A DNA stretch of 39,936 nt from an uncultured Prevotella sp. (GTDB lineage: Bacteria > Bacteroidota > Bacteroidia > Bacteroidales > Bacteroidaceae), in NCBI GenBank assembly GCA_900314995.1, contig OMXK01000041.1, positions 1 through 39,936 of the forward strand, in the 5' to 3' direction. The notes beneath the pieces are model-generated. The model was not told the origin of the DNA. It searched no databases and worked only from the letters and a program-made list of their open reading frames with translations. Positions 26,980 through 36,385 of the stretch are shown piece by piece. How positions within the stretch are numbered: the stretch's first letter is position 1; each line of letters begins with the position of its first letter. Both the position numbers and the translations under genes were made by a program.

Positions 26980-29900
26980 ATGGATACAAATAGAATAAAG
27001 AAGTTCGCCACAGAGGCACGAAACAAGCTAAAGGCAGGTATTGCCGCCAAGATTATCACGTTAGGGTTCGATAAGAACGGTAACGTGCCAGAGCACATGC
27101 ATCCACAGTTGATGCAGGGTGGCTCACTCTGGAATGGCCAGCTTCAGACAGAAGGTTTCTATCATCAATGGCAGGCTCTTTACAAGCGAGTACAGCAAAA
27201 GGGCATCAAAGAAGTCTATGAAGAAGCTGCCTACACCTGGTTCAACCGTCTTGTCGCTATTCGTATCTTGATGAAGAACCAGCTCATCGAGCCAGTTCTG
27301 GAGTATGTGGATGCTGCCCGCACACCACGAATTGTAGATGAAGCCCGTATGGGCCGCATCCCTCAGATGCAGGAACGCCAAAGACAGCTGTTGATGGAGC
27401 TTTTGGATGATGACTCTAAAACCACTGAGCAGTTTGCCATTCTCGTGACAGCATTCTGCCATGATAATCCCATCCTCTTCAAGTGTTTTGGAGCTATGTC
27501 TGATTATACGGAACTGCTGCTGCCCAACGACATCCTGACAGAAGGAGGCTTTATCGATCTGCTGAATCATACAGAGTTCATCACAGACTCAGACTTCCAT
27601 TCGCCAGAACTGATTGGCTGGCTTTACCAGTTCTATATCTCTGAGCGCAAGGACGAGGTGTTTGCCAAGAAAGGAAAGTTCGAGGCTGATGAGATTCCTG
27701 CTGCCACGCAGATTTTCACGCCCAACTGGATTGTGAAGTATATGGTGCAGAACACCATTGGACGCATCTATCTTGATAACAATCCAAGTGCTGTTTCTGA
27801 GTTCAAACCCAAATGGCAGTATCTGGTGGAACCATCTGAACCAACTCCCAAGGAGGCCATCTATAAGTATAAAGAACTGACAGGTCTTCTTGTTGGTGAC
27901 TTGGCTTGTGGTTCTGGTCATATTCTAAATGAATGCTTCGACTTGCTTTACGACCTCTATATCTATGAGGGCTATAGCCGTAGGGAGGCTGTGGAATATA
28001 TCTTCACCCACAACCTTACAGGCGTTGATCTCGATACTCGAGCCAAGCAGTTAGCAACCTTCGCCTTGATGTTAAAGGCATGCCAAAAGGATTCTTCATT
28101 TGCAGATGCGCACATTCTGCCAAAAGTGCTGAATATGCCAACTCCTATTCCGCAGGAACAGGTATCAGAACGGCTGAAAGAGTTTTTCCGTGAGACTCCT
28201 TCCAATCAGATCCACAAAGACCTCACTGTCGCTTTCAAACTGATGCAGGATGCTGACTCTCTTGGTTCTATCATGAAGTTCGATTTGGCAGAGTCAACAC
28301 GATTGGCTATATGCCAGACAATGGAATACTGGCACAGTCAAGGATTTGTGCCAGAAACAGTAGAGGACATCATACCTGCAATGGACTTGATACTGATGCT
28401 AACAGAGAAATATTCTGCTCTTGTTATGAATCCGCCGTATATGGGTAATGGTAATATGAATGAAGTATTGTCTAGCTATGTTAAGCAGAACTACGAAGAA
28501 GGCAAAGCTGACCTATGCACAACATTCATGATGATGCAAGCTGAGAAGACATGTGAAGGTGGGTATTATGCCAACATTATTCCTCCATCCTGGATGTTCC
28601 TTACAACATTTGAAGGATTACGTCATTCCATTTTAGATAATCAAACTATCCAATCTCTTTTACACTTAAGTCGTGGTGTGTTTGGTGCAGATTTTGGCAG
28701 TGTATCTACAGTCATTCAGAATAGAAAAGTAGAGAAACCACGCGGTACATATTTTCGTCTAATAGAGCGTACTTTTCAAGAATTTGAGCAAAAGCATCTT
28801 CAATTACTTTTTGAAAAGACACTCGCCAATCACGACTTTCGTTTCTATTTTGCCGATTACTCTAAAGATTTGACTGACATCACATATAGTGAGAAAGGAG
28901 CAAAGATATATTATCCCAATGTTGAACAGAATAATTTAAAAAAGATTCCTGGAGATGTTATAGGTTATTGGCTTAATGACAAAATAGTGAATTCATTTGT
29001 TGGTACTGAGAGACTTGATGATGTATCACGTACTGCCTCTGGTCCGACCACAGGAGATACTACAAGATTTTTAAGATTGTGGTTTGAACCATCAAATCTT
29101 GAATTCGCAAACGATGTTACCAGTCCAGAAACTGCCGCTGTATCTGCCAAGAAATGGTTCATGTATGATAAGGGAGGTGGATTTAGAAAATGGTATGGAA
29201 ATCGGGATTATGTAATTAACTGGAAAAATAATGGAAGCGAAATTAAATCTTTTAAAGGTTCCATTATGAGAAACCCCAGCACATACTTTATGGAAAACCT
29301 AGCATGGTCTAACATTAGTAGTGGAGGTATATCACTTCGATATTTTGAAGCAGGCATTATGTATGATGTGAGTGTATTTGTCGCCTTTATTGAAGATAAA
29401 GATCTGATGTTATATATATTAGGCTTAGGAAATTCCAAGATATTTAGTCTTTACAAGCCCTTATTGAACCCAACATTTCACTTTACAGCTGGAGATTTCG
29501 GGAAAATACCTCTAATAAAGTCGAACATTAATGTCGTTATAGAATACGTTAAGAATAATATAAAAATATCTAAGTTCGATTGGAACTCCCATGAGACCTC
29601 TTGGGATTTTGAAGTCAATCCCTTAGTTGCCCTTCGCAACGAGGCTGTAGCCAATGGAAATTTGGATTCCTCATTCAAACTCTCAGCCTTTGTTGAGCAG
29701 TTCGAGACTATTTGGGAGGAACGTTTCAACCAGCTCCATCAAAACGAAGAAGAACTGAATCGCCAGTTTATCGACATCTACGGCTTGCAGGATGAATTAT
29801 CGCCAGAAGTTCCCAAGAACGAAATCACTATCCTGCAGCAAGGAGAGATTAATCTCGTTCAGACTCCTGGCAGCGACAACGATTATACACTCCATTGGAA

Positions 29901-30603
29901 TGAGGACGTGCTGATGAAGCAGCTTATCTCATATGCCGTCGGTGTATGGATGGGACGCTATAAGCTTGGTACAAAGGGCTTACATATTGCCCATCCCAAT
30001 CCAACGGACAAAGAACTGCAGGAATACTGGTATGGTGGTGTTCAGGTGTATATCGACGATGATGGTCTGATTCCTGTGCTGCCACAAAGCTCACCCTTCG
30101 ACGATAACCTGTCGAGCCGTATTTCCGATTTCGTCCGAATCACCTTTGGTGAGGATAAGCTGACGGAGAACCTGAACTACATCGAGCAGAAGTTAGGAGC
30201 CTCGATTGACCAGTATGTACAGAAGGATTTCTGGAAGGATCACAAGAAAATGTATCAGAACCATCCTATCTACTGGCTATTCTCTTCAAGCAAGGGAGCC
30301 TTCAAGTGTCTGGCCTACATGCACCGCATGAATGCCTACACTGCAGAGCGTGTCCGCTCAAACTACCTGCTGCCTTACATCGAGTTCCTTCAGAACCAGA
30401 TAGGTGAACTAGAGAACCGCCGTGCGGCCCTCTCCACCACAGAGAACCGCAAGCTCCAGAACTTCCAGAAGGCTCTCGATGAGTGCCGCGAGTATCACGA
30501 ACGCCTCCAAGTCGTAGCCGAACAAGCCATTGCTTTCGACCTCGACGACGGCGTTGTAGTCAACTACGCCAAGTTCGGAGATGTATTAGCAAAGATAAAA
30601 TAG
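26980..30603 (+). CDS. pglX: BREX adenine-specific DNA methyltransferase PglX, copy 2
   Basis: 1,207 residues. Motif I is DLACGSGH (307-314) and motif IV is NPPY (484-487), in the same positions as copy 1. The variable middle spans residues about 495-861 and is some 39 residues longer than in copy 1, with only scattered matches (WMFL, KWYGN, NPTF). The last 345 residues again follow copy 1 closely, including the helical ending about LENRRAALST and FDLDDGVVVNYAKFGD. It starts 4 bp after the copy 1 stop, so both are probably made from one mRNA. Two target specificities at once, or one spare that can be swapped in, are both possible. Confidence 0.93.
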   Translation: MDTNRIKKFATEARNKLKAGIAAKIITLGFDKNGNVPEHMHPQLMQGGSLWNGQLQTEGFYHQWQALYKRVQQKGIKEVYEEAAYTWFNRLVAIRILMKNQLIEPVLEYVDAARTPRIVDEARMGRIPQMQERQRQLLMELLDDDSKTTEQFAILVTAFCHDNPILFKCFGAMSDYTELLLPNDILTEGGFIDLLNHTEFITDSDFHSPELIGWLYQFYISERKDEVFAKKGKFEADEIPAATQIFTPNWIVKYMVQNTIGRIYLDNNPSAVSEFKPKWQYLVEPSEPTPKEAIYKYKELTGLLVGDLACGSGHILNECFDLLYDLYIYEGYSRREAVEYIFTHNLTGVDLDTRAKQLATFALMLKACQKDSSFADAHILPKVLNMPTPIPQEQVSERLKEFFRETPSNQIHKDLTVAFKLMQDADSLGSIMKFDLAESTRLAICQTMEYWHSQGFVPETVEDIIPAMDLILMLTEKYSALVMNPPYMGNGNMNEVLSSYVKQNYEEGKADLCTTFMMMQAEKTCEGGYYANIIPPSWMFLTTFEGLRHSILDNQTIQSLLHLSRGVFGADFGSVSTVIQNRKVEKPRGTYFRLIERTFQEFEQKHLQLLFEKTLANHDFRFYFADYSKDLTDITYSEKGAKIYYPNVEQNNLKKIPGDVIGYWLNDKIVNSFVGTERLDDVSRTASGPTTGDTTRFLRLWFEPSNLEFANDVTSPETAAVSAKKWFMYDKGGGFRKWYGNRDYVINWKNNGSEIKSFKGSIMRNPSTYFMENLAWSNISSGGISLRYFEAGIMYDVSVFVAFIEDKDLMLYILGLGNSKIFSLYKPLLNPTFHFTAGDFGKIPLIKSNINVVIEYVKNNIKISKFDWNSHETSWDFEVNPLVALRNEAVANGNLDSSFKLSAFVEQFETIWEERFNQLHQNEEELNRQFIDIYGLQDELSPEVPKNEITILQQGEINLVQTPGSDNDYTLHWNEDVLMKQLISYAVGVWMGRYKLGTKGLHIAHPNPTDKELQEYWYGGVQVYIDDDGLIPVLPQSSPFDDNLSSRISDFVRITFGEDKLTENLNYIEQKLGASIDQYVQKDFWKDHKKMYQNHPIYWLFSSSKGAFKCLAYMHRMNAYTAERVRSNYLLPYIEFLQNQIGELENRRAALSTTENRKLQNFQKALDECREYHERLQVVAEQAIAFDLDDGVVVNYAKFGDVLAKIK

Positions 30604-30622
30604 TATAAAAGAACATTGTAAT

Positions 30623-31291
30623 ATGGCAAGACCTGTAGATATGACCAAGAAAATTGAAGAGCTACGTAATGCACTTCAAAAATATAATGGAATTCCATCC
30701 CAAACGGTGGATCGAGCCGCTCATGCTAGTATAAAATACTATTTAAAGCATCATAGTGATGCACCGGAAATTCGTGCACTTATTGATGAGTTCAAATTGG
30801 ATAATCTAAAGGAAAAAACAGATGCTATTCATTTAGAGTCTAGAATTAAGGAAATTAAAGGGATATTAGAGAAGTATCATTCTATTCCTAAAAACCATAA
30901 AGAATATCAAAAAATATATTTCTTCTTCAACAAATATAAAAATGTTCCAGAAGTAATGAAACTCATGTACATTTACTCACAGTCCAATTGCTATGAATAT
31001 GCGACAGGCAAACCTCTTTGGAGAAACATTGGAGGTAGCAGAAGGTTATACTGTGATGATCGATCAGCTTTTAAATATGTAATTTTTGTATTTAAACGCT
31101 ATAACGAACTTCCTGCATCTAATACTCCACCTATGAAACAGGTACTAACAGCCATGAGAAGGTGCAAGTATCATCATCTATATTTCAAAGAATACAATCC
31201 TGATCTTTACTCTTTTTTATGTGAGATGATTGATCTTGGCTGCAATGACGAAAGAATAGTAAGTTGTTGGAATAAGGCTACAAATTATTAA
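30623..31291 (+). CDS. Three-repeat small protein between pglX and pglZ, unknown
   Basis: 222 residues, basic and mostly helical; I do not recognise the family. It contains three divergent repeats of about 45-50 residues, each opening with a helix ending in a KY-x-x-[IL]P turn: LQKYNGIP (18-25), LEKYHSIP (82-89) and FKRYNELP (157-164). A second helix follows, and in the first two a PE[IV] turn (APEIRALID, VPEVMKLMY). It begins 19 bp after pglX copy 2 and ends 5 bp before pglZ, so it is a full operon member. Its size is close to that of BrxA and BrxB, but I see no sequence reason to call it either. A role as PglX or PglZ partner is only inferred from position. Confidence 0.75.
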   Translation: MARPVDMTKKIEELRNALQKYNGIPSQTVDRAAHASIKYYLKHHSDAPEIRALIDEFKLDNLKEKTDAIHLESRIKEIKGILEKYHSIPKNHKEYQKIYFFFNKYKNVPEVMKLMYIYSQSNCYEYATGKPLWRNIGGSRRLYCDDRSAFKYVIFVFKRYNELPASNTPPMKQVLTAMRRCKYHHLYFKEYNPDLYSFLCEMIDLGCNDERIVSCWNKATNY

Positions 31292-31296
31292 GAATT

Positions 31297-33834
31297 ATGG
31301 TACAAGAAAAAATATACAACTATTTTGAACGCAACCCACAACTGCATGTTCTGTTCATCTTCGATAAGTTGAACTTCATTTTTACAGAGCTGGAGACGGC
31401 AGTATGGAAGGACAACTATATATATAAGGTGTTCGATGGGGCGTGGTTTAACATTAAATATGCTATAGAGAATACTTGGAAGGACAAGAACATTGTTCTG
31501 TTGTTCACCGATGGCACATATCCGCACACCGAAGAACAAATGCTAAAGTTCCCACTGTTAGATATGCTAAAAGCCAACATGGAGTTCAAGGAGGATGACT
31601 ACGAGAGTTTTATGCAGCAGTACAACCTGCCTGAAAAATTCCGTTTGTTCATCAAGAACAATGTCAGCGAAATGCAGTCCACTAAGATTAGCACAATGCT
31701 GACTGGACATCTAACTCCAGAGACCTTCAATGAGGATTTGGCATGTCGGGCTTTTATTTCTTCGTATCTTGGTGAGAAGAAACTGTTGGATTGGGAACCT
31801 ATTATCGTCCGTATGCTTATACTAGGCATGCAATCGGAGGAAAAGAAGCGCAACGATTTTTTTTACCGTCTATCCAAAAATTTGGATGCCAAGAAAGCTG
31901 TGGATGCTAAGCTAAAGCGACTTTTCGATAGAACATACAATGCCAATTCTGAACAGAAGATAAAGGAAGTAGCAGAATGTTTGAAGTACAACAGCATCAC
32001 TCAATTACTAGATGTTGCACAGAGCGACAATTACAAGCAGTATAAAATCAAGAATCCGATGATGCTAGAAGGCCAGAATAAAATCTATGAATATGGTCTG
32101 CAAAGTCGCCAGTGGTCTGAGAAGTTTAGTCTGGCTATGATAGAACTGGGTATAGATATTAAGGAGGAAGAAATCATTAGCGTTTATGGCATAGATGCAC
32201 AATACAATTATATGCCTGAAGCACTGTGTTGGCCAATTCTTAAAGAGGTCCTGGAAAAGAAACTTATGACAGAACCAGATGAAGTGAATGACAGAATGCG
32301 TAACCTAGCCTTAAAGTTCTCAGCACAGGCAGAAATTCAAGTTGTCATTAAGTTTATCGAGCAGGTTGCTCTGTATTATGAAAAGGTCAAGACTGTTGGT
32401 TCCATGAAATTAAATAGCCCAGAAGACTATGTTCAGTTATATGTCAATGAACTCTATCTGGCAGATATGTTTTATCGTCACTCACTAGAAGCATACCACG
32501 ATTTAATTACAAAAGAGAACCCCATCGAGCAAACAATTAATGATGCTAAAAATCAGCTGGATCAAGAATATGCAAAGTTGGCAAATGTATTCAATTTAGA
32601 GTGGCTAACATGTGTGACCGAACGTGACGACTTATTCGACAGCCTTACAATTGGTAAACAGGAGAATTTCTATAATCAGGAAAGTGAACCTAACGCAAAA
32701 CAAGTCGTTATTATATCGGATGCCCTGCGCTATGAAGTTGCTGCAGAACTGATGCAGGAACTTGCGAAAGAGAAGCATATTGCGAAACTCGTTCCATACA
32801 AAGCCATGTTACCAACTGAAACAAAATACTGCAAAACTTCTCTACTCCCTCACAGAATGTTGGAGCTACAGGGAACAGATATGCTCGTTGATGGGCAGGT
32901 ATTAACATCAACAGAACAAAGGACAGCACATTTGGCCCGTTATAAAGAAGGGGCAGTATGCGTGAAATATGAAGATGTGATGAATAGTGATCAGACAAGC
33001 AACCGTGAATTGTTTAAGCATCCATTGGTTTACATATTCCATGATGTAATCGATGAGAATAGCCATCCTCAGAATCCTTTTGAGATTATCCGTTCTTGTC
33101 GAACTGCAATTAATCAGTTAGTGGTCTTAGTTAAAAGGCTTCACGCCACTTGGAATGTTGCCAATGTGATTGTAACAGCTGATCACGGATTCATTTACAA
33201 CGATATTCATTTTGAAGAGAAAGACAAGCATAGTATCAATGATTCTTCAATAGAGAAGAAAACGAGATATTATCTAACAAACAGCGCGATGGAAGTAGAA
33301 GGAATAGTCAAATTCCCATTAGAAAAGGTATCTGGTATTTCTACTACAAAGCCTACATATGTTGCTGTACCTATTGGCACCAATAGGCTTGCAGCCCCAG
33401 GTGGCTATAATTTCGCACATGGAGGTGCTGCACTTCAGGAAATACTTATTCCTGTTATAAAAAGTAGCCTAAGGAGAACCGATAAGACAGAGAAAGTCGG
33501 ATTGTCGCTCATGAGCCATAATCTGAATATGGTCAGCAGCCGCCTGAAATTCCATATTATCCAGTCTGAAGCTGTATCTATGACTGTGATGGAACGCAAG
33601 GTAGTATGCCAAGTTTTTAATGGTGATGAACCTGTAACTGCAGAAAAAGAACTGCTGCTAAACAGCCCGGATGCAACCAATCTGAACAACCGCGTATTTG
33701 AGGTGACTCTGAATCTGAACAAGTCTGCCTCTTCAAGTGTACTCCAGCTGCGTATCTACGATGTGGATGATAGACTGAATCCGCTGATCAAAGAGACAGT
33801 GAAGAATAATACAATGATAGAACAAGATTTTTAA
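31297..33834 (+). CDS. pglZ: BREX phosphatase-fold protein PglZ
   Basis: 845 residues, normal for type 1 BREX PglZ. The N-terminus (MVQEKIYNYFERNPQLHVLF) and TDGTYPHTEEQ fit the family. The alkaline-phosphatase-superfamily core is seen in VVIISDALRYE (Asp475) and NVIVTADHGFIYND (Asp629-His630), the metal-binding positions. PglZ is an essential BREX component that binds PglX and is thought to act in the complex marking or blocking DNA. It starts 5 bp after the three-repeat gene and is followed by brxL after 12 bp. A run of eight T at 31857-31864 lies in the coding sequence (near residue 188). Confidence 0.93.
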   Translation: MVQEKIYNYFERNPQLHVLFIFDKLNFIFTELETAVWKDNYIYKVFDGAWFNIKYAIENTWKDKNIVLLFTDGTYPHTEEQMLKFPLLDMLKANMEFKEDDYESFMQQYNLPEKFRLFIKNNVSEMQSTKISTMLTGHLTPETFNEDLACRAFISSYLGEKKLLDWEPIIVRMLILGMQSEEKKRNDFFYRLSKNLDAKKAVDAKLKRLFDRTYNANSEQKIKEVAECLKYNSITQLLDVAQSDNYKQYKIKNPMMLEGQNKIYEYGLQSRQWSEKFSLAMIELGIDIKEEEIISVYGIDAQYNYMPEALCWPILKEVLEKKLMTEPDEVNDRMRNLALKFSAQAEIQVVIKFIEQVALYYEKVKTVGSMKLNSPEDYVQLYVNELYLADMFYRHSLEAYHDLITKENPIEQTINDAKNQLDQEYAKLANVFNLEWLTCVTERDDLFDSLTIGKQENFYNQESEPNAKQVVIISDALRYEVAAELMQELAKEKHIAKLVPYKAMLPTETKYCKTSLLPHRMLELQGTDMLVDGQVLTSTEQRTAHLARYKEGAVCVKYEDVMNSDQTSNRELFKHPLVYIFHDVIDENSHPQNPFEIIRSCRTAINQLVVLVKRLHATWNVANVIVTADHGFIYNDIHFEEKDKHSINDSSIEKKTRYYLTNSAMEVEGIVKFPLEKVSGISTTKPTYVAVPIGTNRLAAPGGYNFAHGGAALQEILIPVIKSSLRRTDKTEKVGLSLMSHNLNMVSSRLKFHIIQSEAVSMTVMERKVVCQVFNGDEPVTAEKELLLNSPDATNLNNRVFEVTLNLNKSASSSVLQLRIYDVDDRLNPLIKETVKNNTMIEQDF

Positions 33835-33846
33835 AATACTACAAAT

Positions 33847-35916
33847 ATGACACTACAGCAGAAAATAATGAGTGCCTTTATTGGCAAAGTGGTAAGAAAA
33901 GACCTCGCATTTCAGGTGAAAGGTGGTCTGCCTGTTCCAACCTATGTGCTGGAGTACTTATTAGGTCAGTATTGTGCCACCGACGATGAAGAAGCTATTG
34001 AACAAGGTTTGGAGAAAGTTAAGCAGGTGATTCAGAATAACTATGTCCATCGTGCCGAAGCCGAATCCGTAAAGGGTATTATCCGTGAAAATGGCAAACA
34101 TCGAATTATTGATAAGGTAACGGTAATACTCAATGAGAAAAGCGATGCTTATAATGCCACATTCTCCAATCTAGGTCTTTCTGGTATACCCATTGGAACC
34201 GAATATGTGCGTAAGAATCCAAAACTGCTTTCTGGCAATGGAGTATGGTGTATTGTAACAATCGGTTATATTTCTGGTGAAGACGTGAAGGTACGTTGGG
34301 AAATTCAGAATCTGAAACCTATTCAAATATCGAATATTGACCTCGATGAATATATCGATCAAAGAAAGAATTTCACTACTGAAGAATGGTTAGACTTCAT
34401 GATGCATACAGTGGGATTGAATCCTGAGCACATGAACCGTCGAGAGAAATTCATTACTTTGGCTCGCCTATTACCCCATGTTGAGAACAATTTCAACTTT
34501 ATGGAACTAGGTCCGAAAGGAACTGGTAAGAGCCATGTATTCCAGGAGCTGTCTCCTTATGGGGTACTTGTCAGTGGAGGTGATGTGACTTCTGCCCGCC
34601 TTTTCGTAAAGATGAGCGGTAATAAGGAAATCCTTGGGCTTGTCGGATATTGGGATGTTGTAGCATGGGATGAGTTTGAGCAACAAAAAGGCCGTTCTGT
34701 TGATGCTGTATTAATTGACACTATGCAGAACTATCTTGCAAACAAGTCATTTAACCGTGGTAAAGCAACTCACGAAGCATCAGCCTCTATGGTATTTGTC
34801 GGCAATACAAAGCATACAGTACCTTACATGCTCAAAAACAGCCATCTGTTTGAGTCCATTCCGACCTCATTTATTAAAGGTGCTTTCCTCGACCGTATTC
34901 ATCTGTATAATCCCGGATGGGAAATTAAGATGTTAAAGAAAGATAGTTTCTCTAAAGGTTATGGTCTGATCACTGACTATATAGCTGCTGTTCTCCATGC
35001 AATGCGTAATGACGACAGGACTTCTGTTTTGAAGGAGTACGCGAAATTTGATGGAACTCTTTCTGAGCGTGACCATCTGGCCATCCGTAAGACGTTCTCA
35101 GGTATGATGAAACTACTCTACCCTGATGGGAAAATGACCGATGAAGAAGCATACGAACTGATAGACTTTGCTGCTGAATGCAGAAAGAGAGTAAAAGATC
35201 AACTTTATGTAGTAGATGAAACTTTCAAGGCAGAACCTGCTGTATTTAAGTATATTAACTTGAAAAACGGCGTGGAAGTTAACGTCGAGACACTTGAAAG
35301 AATAAGCAATGCCCATCTCTTCCCTGTCAATGTTGCCGAAAACCCAGAAGAAGGAGAATTGAATGATGGTGACACCCAGGCAATGAATCAAGGGATGCCC
35401 CAAGCTGAAAACAATAATGGAAAGCGTCCTCGTATTCCCGTTCTCCAAGAGAAGAGCCTGTCTTTCCGCATGGGGCAGACGGGTGTAAGTTACAAGAAGC
35501 TCTTTGCACCTTATATGGCAGAAGCCCAGGAAATAACAGTGGAAGACCCATATATCCGTGCTCCATGGCAGATTAAGAACTTCATGGAGTTTGTAACAAT
35601 GCTCATAGAGACCAGGCCTGTTGATGATTTAATTATCAATCTCTTCACAAATGAGGAAGAAGAGAAACTGCCAGACCTTATTGATAGGATGGATGAAATT
35701 AAAGATGACCTTGCTAGTTATGGAATTGAATTTAACTATAAGTTCCGCGATTTCCATGACCGTTGTATCAAAACTGATACGGGCTGGACGATAACTCTTG
35801 GACGTGGACTGGACATGTTTGAGAAATACTCCTCCTACAGTATTGCCAATACACGTCAGGATGTCCGAAAGTGTAAGGAGTTTATGGTGACATACATGAA
35901 GACTAAAAATGTGTAG
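33847..35916 (+). CDS. brxL: BREX Lon-like AAA+ protein BrxL
   Basis: 689 residues. Walker A is GPKGTGKSH at 222-230; Walker B is VVAWDEFEQ at 271-279. The N-terminal part (PTYVLEYLLGQYCATDDEEA) and the C-terminal block (YKKLFAPYMAEAQEITVEDP) are typical of BrxL from type 1 and type 4 BREX. BrxL forms hexameric rings on DNA and is needed for phage restriction in several, but not all, BREX systems. A low-complexity linker (about 497-530, rich in Glu, Asn and Gln) joins the two halves. It lies 12 bp after pglZ and is followed by a hairpin, then an 88-bp gap to the accessory genes. Confidence 0.93.
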   Translation: MTLQQKIMSAFIGKVVRKDLAFQVKGGLPVPTYVLEYLLGQYCATDDEEAIEQGLEKVKQVIQNNYVHRAEAESVKGIIRENGKHRIIDKVTVILNEKSDAYNATFSNLGLSGIPIGTEYVRKNPKLLSGNGVWCIVTIGYISGEDVKVRWEIQNLKPIQISNIDLDEYIDQRKNFTTEEWLDFMMHTVGLNPEHMNRREKFITLARLLPHVENNFNFMELGPKGTGKSHVFQELSPYGVLVSGGDVTSARLFVKMSGNKEILGLVGYWDVVAWDEFEQQKGRSVDAVLIDTMQNYLANKSFNRGKATHEASASMVFVGNTKHTVPYMLKNSHLFESIPTSFIKGAFLDRIHLYNPGWEIKMLKKDSFSKGYGLITDYIAAVLHAMRNDDRTSVLKEYAKFDGTLSERDHLAIRKTFSGMMKLLYPDGKMTDEEAYELIDFAAECRKRVKDQLYVVDETFKAEPAVFKYINLKNGVEVNVETLERISNAHLFPVNVAENPEEGELNDGDTQAMNQGMPQAENNNGKRPRIPVLQEKSLSFRMGQTGVSYKKLFAPYMAEAQEITVEDPYIRAPWQIKNFMEFVTMLIETRPVDDLIINLFTNEEEEKLPDLIDRMDEIKDDLASYGIEFNYKFRDFHDRCIKTDTGWTITLGRGLDMFEKYSSYSIANTRQDVRKCKEFMVTYMKTKNV

Positions 35917-35920
35917 TTAA

Positions 35921-35948
35921 AACCATTTTCAGAAGATTTGAAATGGTT
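35921..35948 (+). terminator. Hairpin after brxL
   Basis: AACCATTT (35921-35928) pairs perfectly with AAATGGTT (35941-35948), 5 bp after the brxL stop. No T-run follows, so it may only reduce read-through or protect the 3' end of the core BREX mRNA. Confidence 0.4.
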
Positions 35949-36004
35949 AAACTGCTTGAGGATTCATATAATATCATAATCGAGTAATAATAAAATATAG
36001 AATT

Positions 36005-36340
36005 ATGGATGATGATATCAGAGACTTCTTGGATAGAGTCGAACAGAAAAGGCTCTATGAGAAACAGAAGAAACGAAAAAATAAGATTTTTGAGAAGCAA
36101 CAAAGCCGCCAGAAGAGGAAGTCTCTAAAAGAAGTTGTTCAAGCGGGTGCAGAACTATCTATCGGCAAGAAAAACAACGTCGATAGTGAATTGAGGCTGC
36201 TGGCTGATAATGGAAGAGATTACAGCATTGAGTCTAAGTTTGTGCATAGACAGCGCACTACCAAAGAACAGAAGAAATTTGACTGGGAACATAGGCCACA
36301 CTTTATTTCTGTTCCAATGGGAGGACAAAACAAGAAATGA
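36005..36340 (+). CDS. Small highly charged protein, unknown
   Basis: 111 residues, about a third Lys, Arg and Glu. Residues 1-45 form a long charged helix or coiled coil (MDDDIRDFLDRVEQKRLYEK and a Lys/Arg/Gln-rich stretch). The rest is less regular and ends PHFISVPMGGQNKK. No known domain is recognised. The start context (AATTATG) matches that of pglZ. It is placed between brxL and the helicase gene (45 bp gap), so it may be a helicase partner or a nucleic-acid-binding adaptor; both ideas rest only on context and charge. Confidence 0.6.
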   Translation: MDDDIRDFLDRVEQKRLYEKQKKRKNKIFEKQQSRQKRKSLKEVVQAGAELSIGKKNNVDSELRLLADNGRDYSIESKFVHRQRTTKEQKKFDWEHRPHFISVPMGGQNKK

Positions 36341-36385
36341 TGATAGATGTAAGATAAGAATCTAGAACACAACGGAGCAAAAAAT

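Larger units (their letters stand above)
23469..30603 (+). repeat. Tandem direct duplication of pglX with a divergent centre
   Basis: The two genes start 3,511 bp apart in the same orientation. The 5' block of about 1.45 kb and the 3' block of about 1.04 kb are closely similar with scattered, mostly silent changes. The central blocks (24954-25937 and 28464-29565) differ strongly in sequence and length. Recombination between the shared blocks could delete one copy or make chimeras. Confidence 0.85.

Noticed and set aside
30623-31291. Calling the 222-residue protein BrxA or BrxB
   Set aside because: Only the size fits; I see no sequence features of either family, and its position between pglX and pglZ is not theirs.
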